DNA from: Cyclobacteriaceae bacterium
Lineage (GTDB): Bacteria; Bacteroidota; Bacteroidia; Cytophagales; Cyclobacteriaceae
Assembly (NCBI GenBank): GCA_013140395.1
Contig: JABFSY010000179.1
Location: 1 to 9,501, forward strand
DNA: 9,501 nucleotides
Reading direction: 5' to 3'
Every line of letters begins with the position of its first letter. The stretch's first letter is position 1. This document shows positions 1 through 7,216 of the stretch, in pieces. The notes beneath the pieces are model-generated. The model was not told the origin of the DNA. It made no database searches and was given only the letters and a program-made list of their open reading frames with translations. Both the position numbers and the translations under genes were made by a program.

Positions 1-548
1 TCTGTGGTTACTTCTTCTTGTGCACTTTCATCCCATTCAATGGTAGAATTAGTTACATACAGAATTTTTCGCTGCGCATCATATCGATAGTTATAGTCTT
101 TACCACCTCCATCCGGACCAGAAGAGGGGTAAGAACTTCCGAGCAAAGATTCCTCAATCAAAGCTCCATCTTTTGAAAATGTGGCAGCATGCAACTCGTC
201 TATGCCGGGCCCTACTTGCTTCATATGGTTAAATAGAACAAGAATGATAGAGTCATTTTCAAGGATTTCCTTAGAAGTATAGCCGCCAGCCTCGTTGTCC
301 ACTGACAAAGCAGAGAGAATGTCCGATGAGATTTCGGTTCCCGGTGAATTGAATAGTTGAATAAATTTTCCAAAATCACTTGAGTCTACAGTTTGGGGCG
401 ACTCACTTGGAGTAGGAGATAGGTTGTTTGTAAGCGGGCTGCTGTATTTGGCGTTTTGGTCCCTTTCTGTTTTCTCCTTGACGGAGCAATCGACAAGTAG
501 GAGAGAGCCAATCATAATTGTGTTTATTAATTCGATCCGGTTTTTCAT
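1..548 (-). CDS. Putative lipoprotein, partial (C-terminus beyond left edge)
   Basis: An open frame of 182 codons runs from an ATG at 548 to the window edge without a stop, so the C-terminus is missing. The N-terminus looks like a lipoprotein signal: positive residues (K2, R4), a hydrophobic stretch to about residue 19, then LLLVDC with Cys21 as the possible acylated residue. Asp just before the Cys is unusual for a strict lipobox, although Bacteroidota lipoboxes are loose. After the Cys comes a Ser/Thr/Asn/Pro-rich low-complexity linker (about residues 22-58), then a folded-looking domain with a Gly/Ser-rich patch (SSYPSSGPDGGGKDY, around residues 143-157). I do not recognise the family. The start lies one base after the stop of the response regulator gene, so the two are almost certainly co-transcribed and probably translationally coupled. 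An internal ATG at codon 12 would cut off the positive N-region and is less likely. A role as an accessory or target of the two-component system is inference from position only. Confidence 0.7.
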   Translation of the reverse strand, partial: MKNRIELINTIMIGSLLLVDCSVKEKTERDQNAKYSSPLTNNLSPTPSESPQTVDSSDFGKFIQLFNSPGTEISSDILSALSVDNEAGGYTSKEILENDSIILVLFNHMKQVGPGIDELHAATFSKDGALIEESLLGSSYPSSGPDGGGKDYNYRYDAQRKILYVTNSTIEWDESAQEEVTT

Positions 549-549
549 G

Positions 550-1185
550 CTAAACCAGTTTTTCATTAATCGCTTTGCTCACCGCCTCGGTTTGTGAATG
601 CACATGCAGCTTCTCGTAAATTTTCCGAATGTGAGAGCGCACGGTATCCAAACTGATTTCATGTTCGGACGCAATCATTTTATAACTGTTGCCCTTGCTG
701 AGCGAGGTCAATACCTCTTTCTCCTTTGGCGTTAGTTGATAGGGATTTTCAACAGCAGTCTTTGTTTGCATCGAACTCAATACCATGCGTGCAATGCTGG
801 GCGACATAGGTGCTCCGCCCTCGATCACTTCTTCAATGGAGGAAAACAGTTTAGCGGAAATGTGCTTCTTCAACAAATAACCCGAAGCCCCCGCACAGAT
901 GGCATCAAAAACGTGTTGGTTATCGTCAAACACGGTGAGCATGAGAATAGGAATATCTTTATTAACAGCGCGAACCTTGGCCACGGCTTCAATGCCTGTC
1001 ATGCCTGGCATATCAATATCCATGAGTAATAAATCTGGCTTTTTGCTTTCTAAGTGACTATTTACCTGCATTGGATTTTCATAGGCTCCAAGCAGTTTGA
1101 GATTGATGTTTAACCTCAGCATAGACTGAATACTTTCGCTCAGCAGCTGATTGTCTTCGTAGAGTAAAATAGAATGCGGCTTCAT
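550..1185 (-). CDS. NarL/FixJ-family response regulator (REC + LuxR-type HTH)
   Basis: This is a cytoplasmic DNA-binding response regulator of 211 aa, a normal length for the NarL/FixJ family. The receiver domain (about residues 4-120) has the acidic pair E10/D11, the phospho-acceptor Asp56 in LLLMDIDMPG, the switch Thr84 and the conserved Lys106. A LuxR/GerE helix-turn-helix follows (about residues 149-208), starting LTPKEKEVL and containing the recognition-helix pattern TVRSHIRKIYEKL. I chose the ATG at 1185 because it puts the first beta strand (SILLYED) right at the N-terminus, as is usual. The frame also opens at a TTG at 1221, but the 12 extra residues do not look like receiver sequence. 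The kinase gene lies 49 bases upstream on the same strand and should be the cognate phosphodonor. The target genes cannot be read from the sequence; the lipoprotein gene one base downstream is a candidate for shared regulation. Confidence 0.93.
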   Translation of the reverse strand: MKPHSILLYEDNQLLSESIQSMLRLNINLKLLGAYENPMQVNSHLESKKPDLLLMDIDMPGMTGIEAVAKVRAVNKDIPILMLTVFDDNQHVFDAICAGASGYLLKKHISAKLFSSIEEVIEGGAPMSPSIARMVLSSMQTKTAVENPYQLTPKEKEVLTSLSKGNSYKMIASEHEISLDTVRSHIRKIYEKLHVHSQTEAVSKAINEKLV

Positions 1186-1234
1186 ATTACGACTGTAAAT
1201 ATCACCATTACTTATATGCAACGGTATCGCATCA

Positions 1235-3247
1235 TCATGCGAGGGGCACTTTTAGGTTTACTTCAGTTCCAGCACCCACTGTACTTTTCAACTCGAATGT
1301 GGCGCTTATCTCTTTTGCCCGCTCCCGTAAGTTGCGCAGTCCGTTGCCCGCTTTTATTTTTTGTTCGTCAAAGCCTTGGCCATTGTCTTTAATGGACATG
1401 ACTAAGAAATGATCTTGTTGGCGAAGATTGATTTCAATTTTGTCAGCTTGGCTATACTTGGCAGCATTGTTGATGGTTTCTTTATAGATCAGAAATAGAT
1501 TTTTTCGTTGTTCCGCATTTAATGTAAAATGCTCCTTACCATTGTCAGTAAACTGATACTCGATGTTTTTTAGTTCGAATATTTCTGAGGCAAACTCTCT
1601 CATGCGAATCAGAACCTGACTCATCGAATCATTTCGCGGGTTAATGGACCACACCATATCTCCCATGTCTTCCATCATGCGAGCCGACTGATCTCCAATT
1701 CGCTGCAGATAGCTTTGGGTGTTTCCATTTTTTTCTACAAGCGCCACCTGACTTAGAATGTTGATACTGGATAGGGCAGAGCCCATATCGTCATGCAAAT
1801 CACGGGCAATATTGTTGCGCACTTTTTCAATTTCAAGTAACCGTTTTGAGCGGTTCATCACCCGAAAACGATTTATTAGCAGACCAGCAATAATTAAGGC
1901 TGAAATAAATGCGATAATTCCTAATGTAATAATTACTCGTTGTCGACTAAGTGTTACAGTCTGTAGCTCCTGATCTTTTTTGAGCAGCGCAATTTCCTTC
2001 TCCTTCTTATCGGTGTTGTATTGTTCTTCCAGTCTTTTTAGTTGAAAGATTACTTGGCTGCCTTTTATGGAGTCAGTAAGTTGTTGAGCCAGTTTTAGAT
2101 TCTCAAAAGCCTTATCAAACTGTTTGCGCGACTCATACCATTTAGCTAATTCAAAATGGCCTTCAGCGGTATTATCCAGCGCTCCACTTTCCAGGGAAAT
2201 TTTAATATTCTGTAGAAGGGTTTGTTCTTCTTTAACTTCTTTTTGCGCCTCATTCTGCATGGATATGAAGTAAGTCTTAATTCTTGAGACTAAAGCACTG
2301 TCGCCCGATTGCCTTGCTAATACCAAAGCCCCTGAAAATTTTTTAGCCGCCTCTTCATTCTTCTTCGTTTGCTTTAGCAATGACCCCATATTAAAAAGTA
2401 ATCGAGATTCCTCTAGTGATAGCTTAAGTTCTCTGGCTCGCTCCAGTGCCTTGTTGAAATAAAGCATGGAGAGATCTGCTTTATTGGTTTGCTGATAGAC
2501 TACGCCTAAACTCATCCAGGACGTAAGCACCCCTCTTTTATCACCCAACTCCTCCTTTAATTTCTCAGATTGGAAAAAGTATTTCTCTGCTGTTTCATAT
2601 TGTTTAAGATCAAGATAGTCATTGCCCAGACTATTGAAACAAAAAGATTGGCCACGCTTGTTTTTCACTTCCTCAAATAATACAAGTGCCTTAAGGTGAT
2701 AGTCAGCAGCATTTTTTAAATCGCCCAAATTGTAATAGGCATTGCCCACATTGAGTGTTTGGCCTGCCCGTGCTGTCTTATCACCATTTTGTAATAGCCG
2801 AAGAGCCTCTAACAGATAAGGTAGCGCGTCCTTTATGTTGCCTTGATTTTTGTAAAAGAGCCCCGCTGAATTAGCATAGTTCACTGCCGCTTTCTTGTTA
2901 GCTGGATTCTTAGCCAATATTTCAAGTAGCGTAAGATAGTATTGTGCACTGTCAATGGTGCCTTCGTTTTGATGAATAGCCACTAATCCTGAATAGGCGG
3001 CTGCCAAGCCAAAATCGGTTTGCAAATCTTTTGCCAAAGCTATTTGTTGGTATACATAGAACTTTGCCTTGTTCATGTCTTTACGCATAAATTCAGAGCC
3101 AAGATGGTCGAGCGCCCGTATTTCATTAGTGTCGCGTGAGTGTTTTTCAATAAACCGCTGGAGACTATCAATGACTTTGGTTTGCCCAGAACAAACCTCA
3201 GCCGTGGCCAGAATAAGTATCAAAAAGCATAGAACGAACTTTTGCAT
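1235..3247 (-). CDS. TPR-containing membrane sensor histidine kinase (HisKA_3/NarX-type)
   Basis: This 670-aa inner-membrane kinase is predicted to autophosphorylate on His485 and pass the phosphate to the neighbouring NarL-type regulator. An N-terminal signal sequence (about residues 1-20) leads into an extracytoplasmic array of at least five TPR-like repeats between about 80 and 315. Clear examples begin near 164 (LNVGNAYYNLGDLKNAADY) and 203 (FNSLGNDYLDLKQYETAEKY), and a further one lies near 364-393. A charged, probably coiled-coil segment (about 400-435) precedes one transmembrane helix (about 438-458). The dimerisation/phosphoacceptor domain carries ARDLHDDMGS. The GHKL ATPase domain has the N box NNAAKYS (593-599), G1 box DNGQGF (621-626) and G2 box GNGLRNL (634-640). 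All the catalytic motifs are intact. The ATG at 3247 starts a good signal peptide. The gene is divergent from polA, with 77 bases between the two starts, and is the first gene of the minus-strand cluster. The signal it senses is unknown; the TPRs suggest a protein or peptide partner. Confidence 0.93.
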   Translation of the reverse strand: MQKFVLCFLILILATAEVCSGQTKVIDSLQRFIEKHSRDTNEIRALDHLGSEFMRKDMNKAKFYVYQQIALAKDLQTDFGLAAAYSGLVAIHQNEGTIDSAQYYLTLLEILAKNPANKKAAVNYANSAGLFYKNQGNIKDALPYLLEALRLLQNGDKTARAGQTLNVGNAYYNLGDLKNAADYHLKALVLFEEVKNKRGQSFCFNSLGNDYLDLKQYETAEKYFFQSEKLKEELGDKRGVLTSWMSLGVVYQQTNKADLSMLYFNKALERARELKLSLEESRLLFNMGSLLKQTKKNEEAAKKFSGALVLARQSGDSALVSRIKTYFISMQNEAQKEVKEEQTLLQNIKISLESGALDNTAEGHFELAKWYESRKQFDKAFENLKLAQQLTDSIKGSQVIFQLKRLEEQYNTDKKEKEIALLKKDQELQTVTLSRQRVIITLGIIAFISALIIAGLLINRFRVMNRSKRLLEIEKVRNNIARDLHDDMGSALSSINILSQVALVEKNGNTQSYLQRIGDQSARMMEDMGDMVWSINPRNDSMSQVLIRMREFASEIFELKNIEYQFTDNGKEHFTLNAEQRKNLFLIYKETINNAAKYSQADKIEINLRQQDHFLVMSIKDNGQGFDEQKIKAGNGLRNLRERAKEISATFELKSTVGAGTEVNLKVPLA

Positions 3248-3324
3248 GGCACAAAAGGTACGTTTTTTTGGTAATATTTTTCTCCTGCTTCTTTTTTAAC
3301 TTGCGAGTCGTTCCCAAACTGAAA
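3248..3324. promoter_or_regulatory. Divergent intergenic promoter region, kinase / polA
   Basis: These 77 A/T-rich bases separate the divergently transcribed kinase cluster (minus) and polA (plus), so they should hold promoters for both. They include a T7 run and a T6 run. I found no exact TAnnTTTG Bacteroidota -7 box on either strand. The nearest is TACGTTTT on the plus strand at 3259-3266, one mismatch from consensus, with no convincing -33 partner. The regulatory role is inferred from gene orientation alone. Confidence 0.4.
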
Positions 3325-6033
3325 ATGCCTGAAAAGAAACTATTCCTACTCGATGCGTACGCATTAATTTACCGTGCCCATTTTGCTTTTACCAAAAACC
3401 CACGGATCAACTCCAAAGGGATTAACACCTCTGTTCCATTTGGCTTCACCAACACGTTACTAGAGGTTTTGCAAAAGCAGAAGCCAACGCATATTGCGGT
3501 TGCATTTGATTCGTCAGCCAAAACTTTCCGTGATGAGATTTTTACAGAATACAAAGCCACCCGGCAAGAAACGCCTGAAGATATTCGAGCGGGTGTACCT
3601 AAAGTAAAGGACATTATCCGAGGCTTCAACATCCCTATTCTAGAAATGGATGGCTATGAAGCAGACGACATCATCGGCACCATTGCCAAGAAAGCCGAAC
3701 GAGAAGGGTTCACTGTTTATATGATGACGCCTGACAAAGACTTTGGTCAATTAGTCACCGACAAAATTTTGCTGTACAAACCAGCCTACATGGGCAACTC
3801 GGTGGATATTCTCGGCCCGAAAGAGGTGTGTGAAAAGTGGGACATTGAAAATGTACTTCAGGTAATTGACATCCTTGGTTTGCAGGGCGACACCTCCGAT
3901 AATATTCCGGGAATACCTGGTGTAGGGCCCAAAACGGCAGCCGAACTTCTGAAGCAATACAAGAGTGTCGAGAACATTATTGCACATGCCAGCGAACTGA
4001 AAGGAAAATTGAAGGAACGAGTAGAGCAATTTGGCGACCAGGCCATTCTTTCCAAGAAATTGGCGACCATTATTTTAGACGTCCCAGTGGAGTGGAATGA
4101 AAAGGACCTAGAGTATTCTGGCCCGGATGCTGAAAAACTAAAGCCGATTATCGAAGACTTAGAGTTTAAGACGATGGCGCCTCGGATTTTTGCAACAACA
4201 GCAGGATCCTCGGTTGTCAGCACGCCAGTGGCAGCAGTAAAACCAGCACAGCTTTCCATGTTTGGGGGGGGGGAGACATCAGCTGTTGTCGTTGAAGAGA
4301 TTGAAAGAAAAATATTCGACCAATCTTCTGTGAACTACAAAAAACTCAATGAAGAGGAGGCAACTCAACTAGCCGCAAGACTTAAATTACAGAAGGAGTT
4401 TTCATTTGAAGTATTCACTGACCAAGCAGAGCATTTTGATTTCGTGATCAAAGGTTTGCTCATTTCCCCAGCTCCAGCGGAGGCATTTGAACTCGAACAA
4501 AGATCAGTTTCTGCATTTCGCGAAGTGTTTGCAGATGAGGCTATCGTTAAAGTGGGCCACAATATTAAGTTACCGATTCTTGCATTAAAAAAATCAGGGA
4601 TAGAAGTGAAAGGCACCCTCTTCGATACGATGCTCGCTCATTATTTGATTGAGCCGGAAGCTTCACACGATTTGGGAATCATTTGCAATCAATACCTGGG
4701 GTATCAACTTTCCCTCGAAACAGATGCACACGCACGCTTTGAGCGCGTAGACCAAACGCTTCAGTTGAAGATAAAATTGCAGAAGGAGTTGGAGAAGCGA
4801 GGTCACTCGCGCCTGATGCGTGATGTGGAGATGCCGTTGCTACACGTGCTGGTTGCAATGGAGTTTGAAGGAGTGGCTCTAGATAAACAAGCCCTTCAGG
4901 TGATGTCTGAAGCGTTGAGAAGAGACAGCGAAAAAGTACAGAAGGAAATTTATGAAATAGCCGGGCAGGAATTTAACATTGGCTCTCCGAAGCAACTAGG
5001 CGAAATCCTGTTCGACAAGATGAAGCTGATGGACAAAACCAAAAAGACAAAAACGGGTCAGTACGCGACAGGCGAAGAGGTTTTATCCAAATTGGCAGAC
5101 GAACACGAAATCGCCAAGAAGATATTAGACTATCGTGAATATGAAAAACTGCGATCCACGTATGTAGACGCACTTCCAAAAATGGTAAGTCAATTCGATC
5201 ACCGGGTACATACAGATTACCGACAGGCAGTCGCTGCAACAGGAAGATTAAGTTCGAATAATCCCAATTTACAAAACATTCCCATTCGCACAGAGAAAGG
5301 AAGACAAATACGCAGTGCCTTTGTGCCACGCAGTAAAGATTTTCTTTTCATGTCTGCCGATTACTCGCAAATCGAATTACGCATTGCAGCTTCGTTTGCA
5401 AAAGACGAAACGATGATTGAAGCATTTCGATTAGGACGAGACATTCACACCACAACCGCTGCTAAAGTTTTCAAAGTAGAAATTGACAAGGTAACGCCCG
5501 ATATGAGGCGTAAGGCAAAAGAAGTGAATTTTGGAATTTTATATGGCAGTACGGCATTTGGCTTGGCGCAGAATCTCAACATCTCCAGAACGGAAGCGGC
5601 TGAAATTATAGAATCGTATTTTAAAGAGTTCGCTGCCATCAAAAGGTATATGGACGATAGTATCAACCTGGCTCGCGAGAAGGAATATGTAGAAACGATC
5701 TTAGGGAGAAGAAGGTACCTACGCGACATCAATTCACGCAACATCTCCACTCGTGGTTTTGCTGAGCGTAACGCCATCAATGCGCCTATTCAAGGTAGTG
5801 CCGCAGACATTATCAAAATTGCCATGATCAACATTCACCGTTGGCTGCAAAAGGAAAAGCTGCAAACGAAAATGATTTTGCAGGTGCATGATGAATTAGT
5901 GTTCGACCTTCATCAAGACGAGATTGAAATTGTGAAGCCCAAGATCAAAGAACTTATGAAATCTGCTGTTATTTTGGATGTGCCTATGGAGGTGGAAGTA
6001 GGTGTGGGCAAGAATTGGCTGGAGGCGCATTGA
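3325..6033 (+). CDS. polA: DNA polymerase I, proofreading domain apparently inactive
   Basis: A full-length 902-aa family A DNA polymerase for Okazaki-fragment maturation and repair synthesis. Residues 1 to about 290 form the 5' nuclease (flap endonuclease), with its metal-binding acids intact: D10, D62, E112, D114, D115, D137, D139, D189 and D192. A linker (about 290-340) contains QLSMF (309-313). The 3'-5' exonuclease-like domain (about 340-510) is degenerate: relative to E. coli D355, E357, D424 and D501 it has E362, F364, P417 and R474, so it probably only plays a structural role. The polymerase domain (about 515-902) is intact: motif A DYSQIELR with D679, the O helix with R728, K732, F736 and Y740, and motif C VHDE with H855 and D856. 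Phe at 736 matches E. coli F762. I chose the ATG at 3325 because MPEKKLFLLDAYALIYRA is the canonical PolA N-terminus. A TTG at 3268 in the same frame would add 19 unrelated hydrophobic residues. The gene appears to stand alone. Confidence 0.97.
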   Translation: MPEKKLFLLDAYALIYRAHFAFTKNPRINSKGINTSVPFGFTNTLLEVLQKQKPTHIAVAFDSSAKTFRDEIFTEYKATRQETPEDIRAGVPKVKDIIRGFNIPILEMDGYEADDIIGTIAKKAEREGFTVYMMTPDKDFGQLVTDKILLYKPAYMGNSVDILGPKEVCEKWDIENVLQVIDILGLQGDTSDNIPGIPGVGPKTAAELLKQYKSVENIIAHASELKGKLKERVEQFGDQAILSKKLATIILDVPVEWNEKDLEYSGPDAEKLKPIIEDLEFKTMAPRIFATTAGSSVVSTPVAAVKPAQLSMFGGGETSAVVVEEIERKIFDQSSVNYKKLNEEEATQLAARLKLQKEFSFEVFTDQAEHFDFVIKGLLISPAPAEAFELEQRSVSAFREVFADEAIVKVGHNIKLPILALKKSGIEVKGTLFDTMLAHYLIEPEASHDLGIICNQYLGYQLSLETDAHARFERVDQTLQLKIKLQKELEKRGHSRLMRDVEMPLLHVLVAMEFEGVALDKQALQVMSEALRRDSEKVQKEIYEIAGQEFNIGSPKQLGEILFDKMKLMDKTKKTKTGQYATGEEVLSKLADEHEIAKKILDYREYEKLRSTYVDALPKMVSQFDHRVHTDYRQAVAATGRLSSNNPNLQNIPIRTEKGRQIRSAFVPRSKDFLFMSADYSQIELRIAASFAKDETMIEAFRLGRDIHTTTAAKVFKVEIDKVTPDMRRKAKEVNFGILYGSTAFGLAQNLNISRTEAAEIIESYFKEFAAIKRYMDDSINLAREKEYVETILGRRRYLRDINSRNISTRGFAERNAINAPIQGSAADIIKIAMINIHRWLQKEKLQTKMILQVHDELVFDLHQDEIEIVKPKIKELMKSAVILDVPMEVEVGVGKNWLEAH
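4264..4273 (+). repeat. G10 homopolymer tract inside polA
   Basis: Ten consecutive G bases encode GGG and the first base of Glu317 in the linker between the 5' nuclease and the exonuclease-like domain. It is the only G run this long in the window. One extra G would bring an in-frame TGA about ten codons later, and one fewer would bring a TGA about 20 codons later. Either way the protein would be cut to roughly 325-340 residues. The tract could be a slippage site or simply a tolerated homopolymer, and its length is where sequencing error is most likely. Confidence 0.9.
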
Positions 6034-6034
6034 T

Positions 6035-6070
6035 TTGTGAACAAGCATTGAAATGAGCGATTGTACAAGC
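6035..6070. promoter_or_regulatory. Paired short palindromes upstream of the ECF sigma gene
   Basis: The 114-base gap between polA and the sigma gene (6034-6147) holds two related palindromic words: TTGTGAACAAGC at 6035-6046 and TTGTACAAGC at 6061-6070. Both have the TTGT...ACAAGC form and their starts are 26 bases apart. They could be an operator for the downstream operon or a chance pair. I saw no exact TAnnTTTG promoter box and no convincing intrinsic terminator for polA in this gap. Confidence 0.2.
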
Positions 6071-6147
6071 CTCTAGCCTGCCAATAGAATCTTTTATCAT
6101 CCATTTTACTTTCAGCTACTTTACTCGTATCAGTATCAAAGTAGGAA

Positions 6148-6699
6148 ATGCTTAAACAACTTGACCCAGCACTGATCAGTAAAGCCATGGCGGGTGATCG
6201 GCAGTCCTTCAGGTATGTCGTAGAATCATATCAGGGATTTTTATACGGGGTAGCATATCGGTATTTGGTCAACGAGGCGGACGCAGAAGATGCTGTCCAG
6301 GAAACATTTGTTAAGCTGTGGCGAAATTTCTCGAAGTATAGGCCTGAAATAAAACTGAGCACGTGGCTGTATCGCATTTTGGCGAACCACTGTTTAGATC
6401 ATAAGAAAAGCTCCGCGCATCGAAATAAGTTGTTTCAAGTACCATACGGTGCCTCCCTTCAACACGGAGGAATCGGCACCCCCTTGGAAGAACTAAACGG
6501 AAAGGAATTGGCACAGGTACATCAATTGGCTATTGAACAATTGACAGGTAAGCAAAAAATGATTTACGTATTGCGTGAAATGGAGGACTTAGAACCAATA
6601 GAGATTTGTCATCTGATGTCAATGAACGAAGATCAGGTTAAGAGTAATTTGTACCACGCTCGTAAAAAAGTGCAGGAGTTTATTAAGAAGCAATATTGA
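6148..6699 (+). CDS. ECF-type RNA polymerase sigma factor (sigma-70 family)
   Basis: This 183-aa protein has the two-domain layout of extracytoplasmic-function sigma factors and would direct RNA polymerase to a dedicated promoter set when released from its anti-sigma factor. Region 2 (about residues 22-90) binds core polymerase and melts the -10 element; it shows NEADAEDAVQETFVKLWRNF followed by STWLYRILANHCLDHKK. Region 4 (about 126-178) reads the -35 element, with LTGKQKMIYVLREMEDL and the helix-turn-helix IEICHLMSMNEDQVKSNLYH followed by ARKKVQEF. Region 3 is absent, as expected. The ATG at 6148 gives the usual short N-terminal lead. It is preceded by AGGAA, which is too close to the ATG to act as a good ribosome-binding site. 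The next gene, 13 bases away, is a zinc-finger anti-sigma factor, which fits a sigma/anti-sigma pair that may be autoregulated. The stimulus is unknown. Confidence 0.94.
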   Translation: MLKQLDPALISKAMAGDRQSFRYVVESYQGFLYGVAYRYLVNEADAEDAVQETFVKLWRNFSKYRPEIKLSTWLYRILANHCLDHKKSSAHRNKLFQVPYGASLQHGGIGTPLEELNGKELAQVHQLAIEQLTGKQKMIYVLREMEDLEPIEICHLMSMNEDQVKSNLYHARKKVQEFIKKQY

Positions 6700-6712
6700 A
6701 AATGTTAAAAAT

Positions 6713-7216
6713 ATGAATTGTCAAGAGTGCGAAGAAAATATTTGGGTATATGTTGAGCTCTCATCGGCAGAGAAGGCTGGGTTGAACAGTCATATGCAAA
6801 CATGTGCTGATTGCAGAAGGCTCTATGAGGAAATGCAGGCAGTTAGTCAGATTTTGAAACAAGCAACACCCATCATTCCCGAGCCGAAAAATGCGGCAGC
6901 ACTTACCAATCGAATTATGGACGCACTTCCTCCTCAGAATCAATCTTGGAAAAATCATTTGTTAGATGTGTTGGATAATGTATGGCTACAGAACTCATTA
7001 CGTCTTGCATCGATGATATTAATTGTACTTTTTATTTGGGAAAACCTCCCCGACTCAAACCAATTGACGAAACACTTCCCCAGAGGGAAAGTGGTTGTTC
7101 TTAATAGTGTCGCCTTTATTAAGAAGTATGACGAAATAAGGAATACACCAAAAAAAGTAACCTATTATCAACGATATCAGAAAGTAAAAAAATTTACAAT
7201 TAACTCAATACAATGA
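6713..7216 (+). CDS. Membrane-anchored zinc-finger anti-sigma factor
   Basis: This 167-aa protein is predicted to bind and inactivate the sigma factor encoded just upstream. Its N-terminus carries the zinc-binding anti-sigma signature: Cys3 (with Cys6 nearby), then His27, Cys31 and Cys34 in the pattern HxxxCxxC (HMQTCADC). One hydrophobic segment (about 96-110, LRLASMILIVLFIWE) is probably a single transmembrane helix, leaving the zinc domain in the cytoplasm. The C-terminal part (about 111-167) is only some 55 residues and very basic towards its end (KKVTYYQRYQKVKK). This is a small sensor domain compared with many ECF anti-sigma factors, so sensing may depend on a partner. The start follows the sigma stop by 13 bases, and the stop codon overlaps the next start (ATGA at 7213-7216), so the three genes should be one operon. 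Family assignment is firm on the zinc motif and the position; the sensing mechanism is inference. Confidence 0.88.
   Translation: MNCQECEENIWVYVELSSAEKAGLNSHMQTCADCRRLYEEMQAVSQILKQATPIIPEPKNAAALTNRIMDALPPQNQSWKNHLLDVLDNVWLQNSLRLASMILIVLFIWENLPDSNQLTKHFPRGKVVVLNSVAFIKKYDEIRNTPKKVTYYQRYQKVKKFTINSIQ

Noticed and set aside
1186..1221. A TTG at 1221 could start the response regulator 12 residues earlier.
   Set aside because: The added residues do not resemble a receiver N-terminus, TTG is a weak start, and the ATG at 1185 places the first beta strand normally.
3268..3324. A TTG at 3268 extends the polA frame by 19 residues with a hydrophobic stretch.
   Set aside because: Pol I is cytoplasmic and the canonical N-terminus begins at the ATG at 3325; the extension reads promoter-like T-rich DNA as Phe and Leu.
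3858..4259. Long open frames on the strand opposite polA (also around 4973-5329 and 5445-5780).
   Set aside because: They lie wholly inside a well-conserved polymerase gene, show no recognisable domains and have no upstream signals.
6702..6716. A four-codon mini-ORF (ATG at 6702, TGA at 6714) whose stop overlaps the anti-sigma ATG.
   Set aside because: It would suit a coupling leader, but such a short frame in A/T-rich DNA is expected by chance and nothing else supports it.
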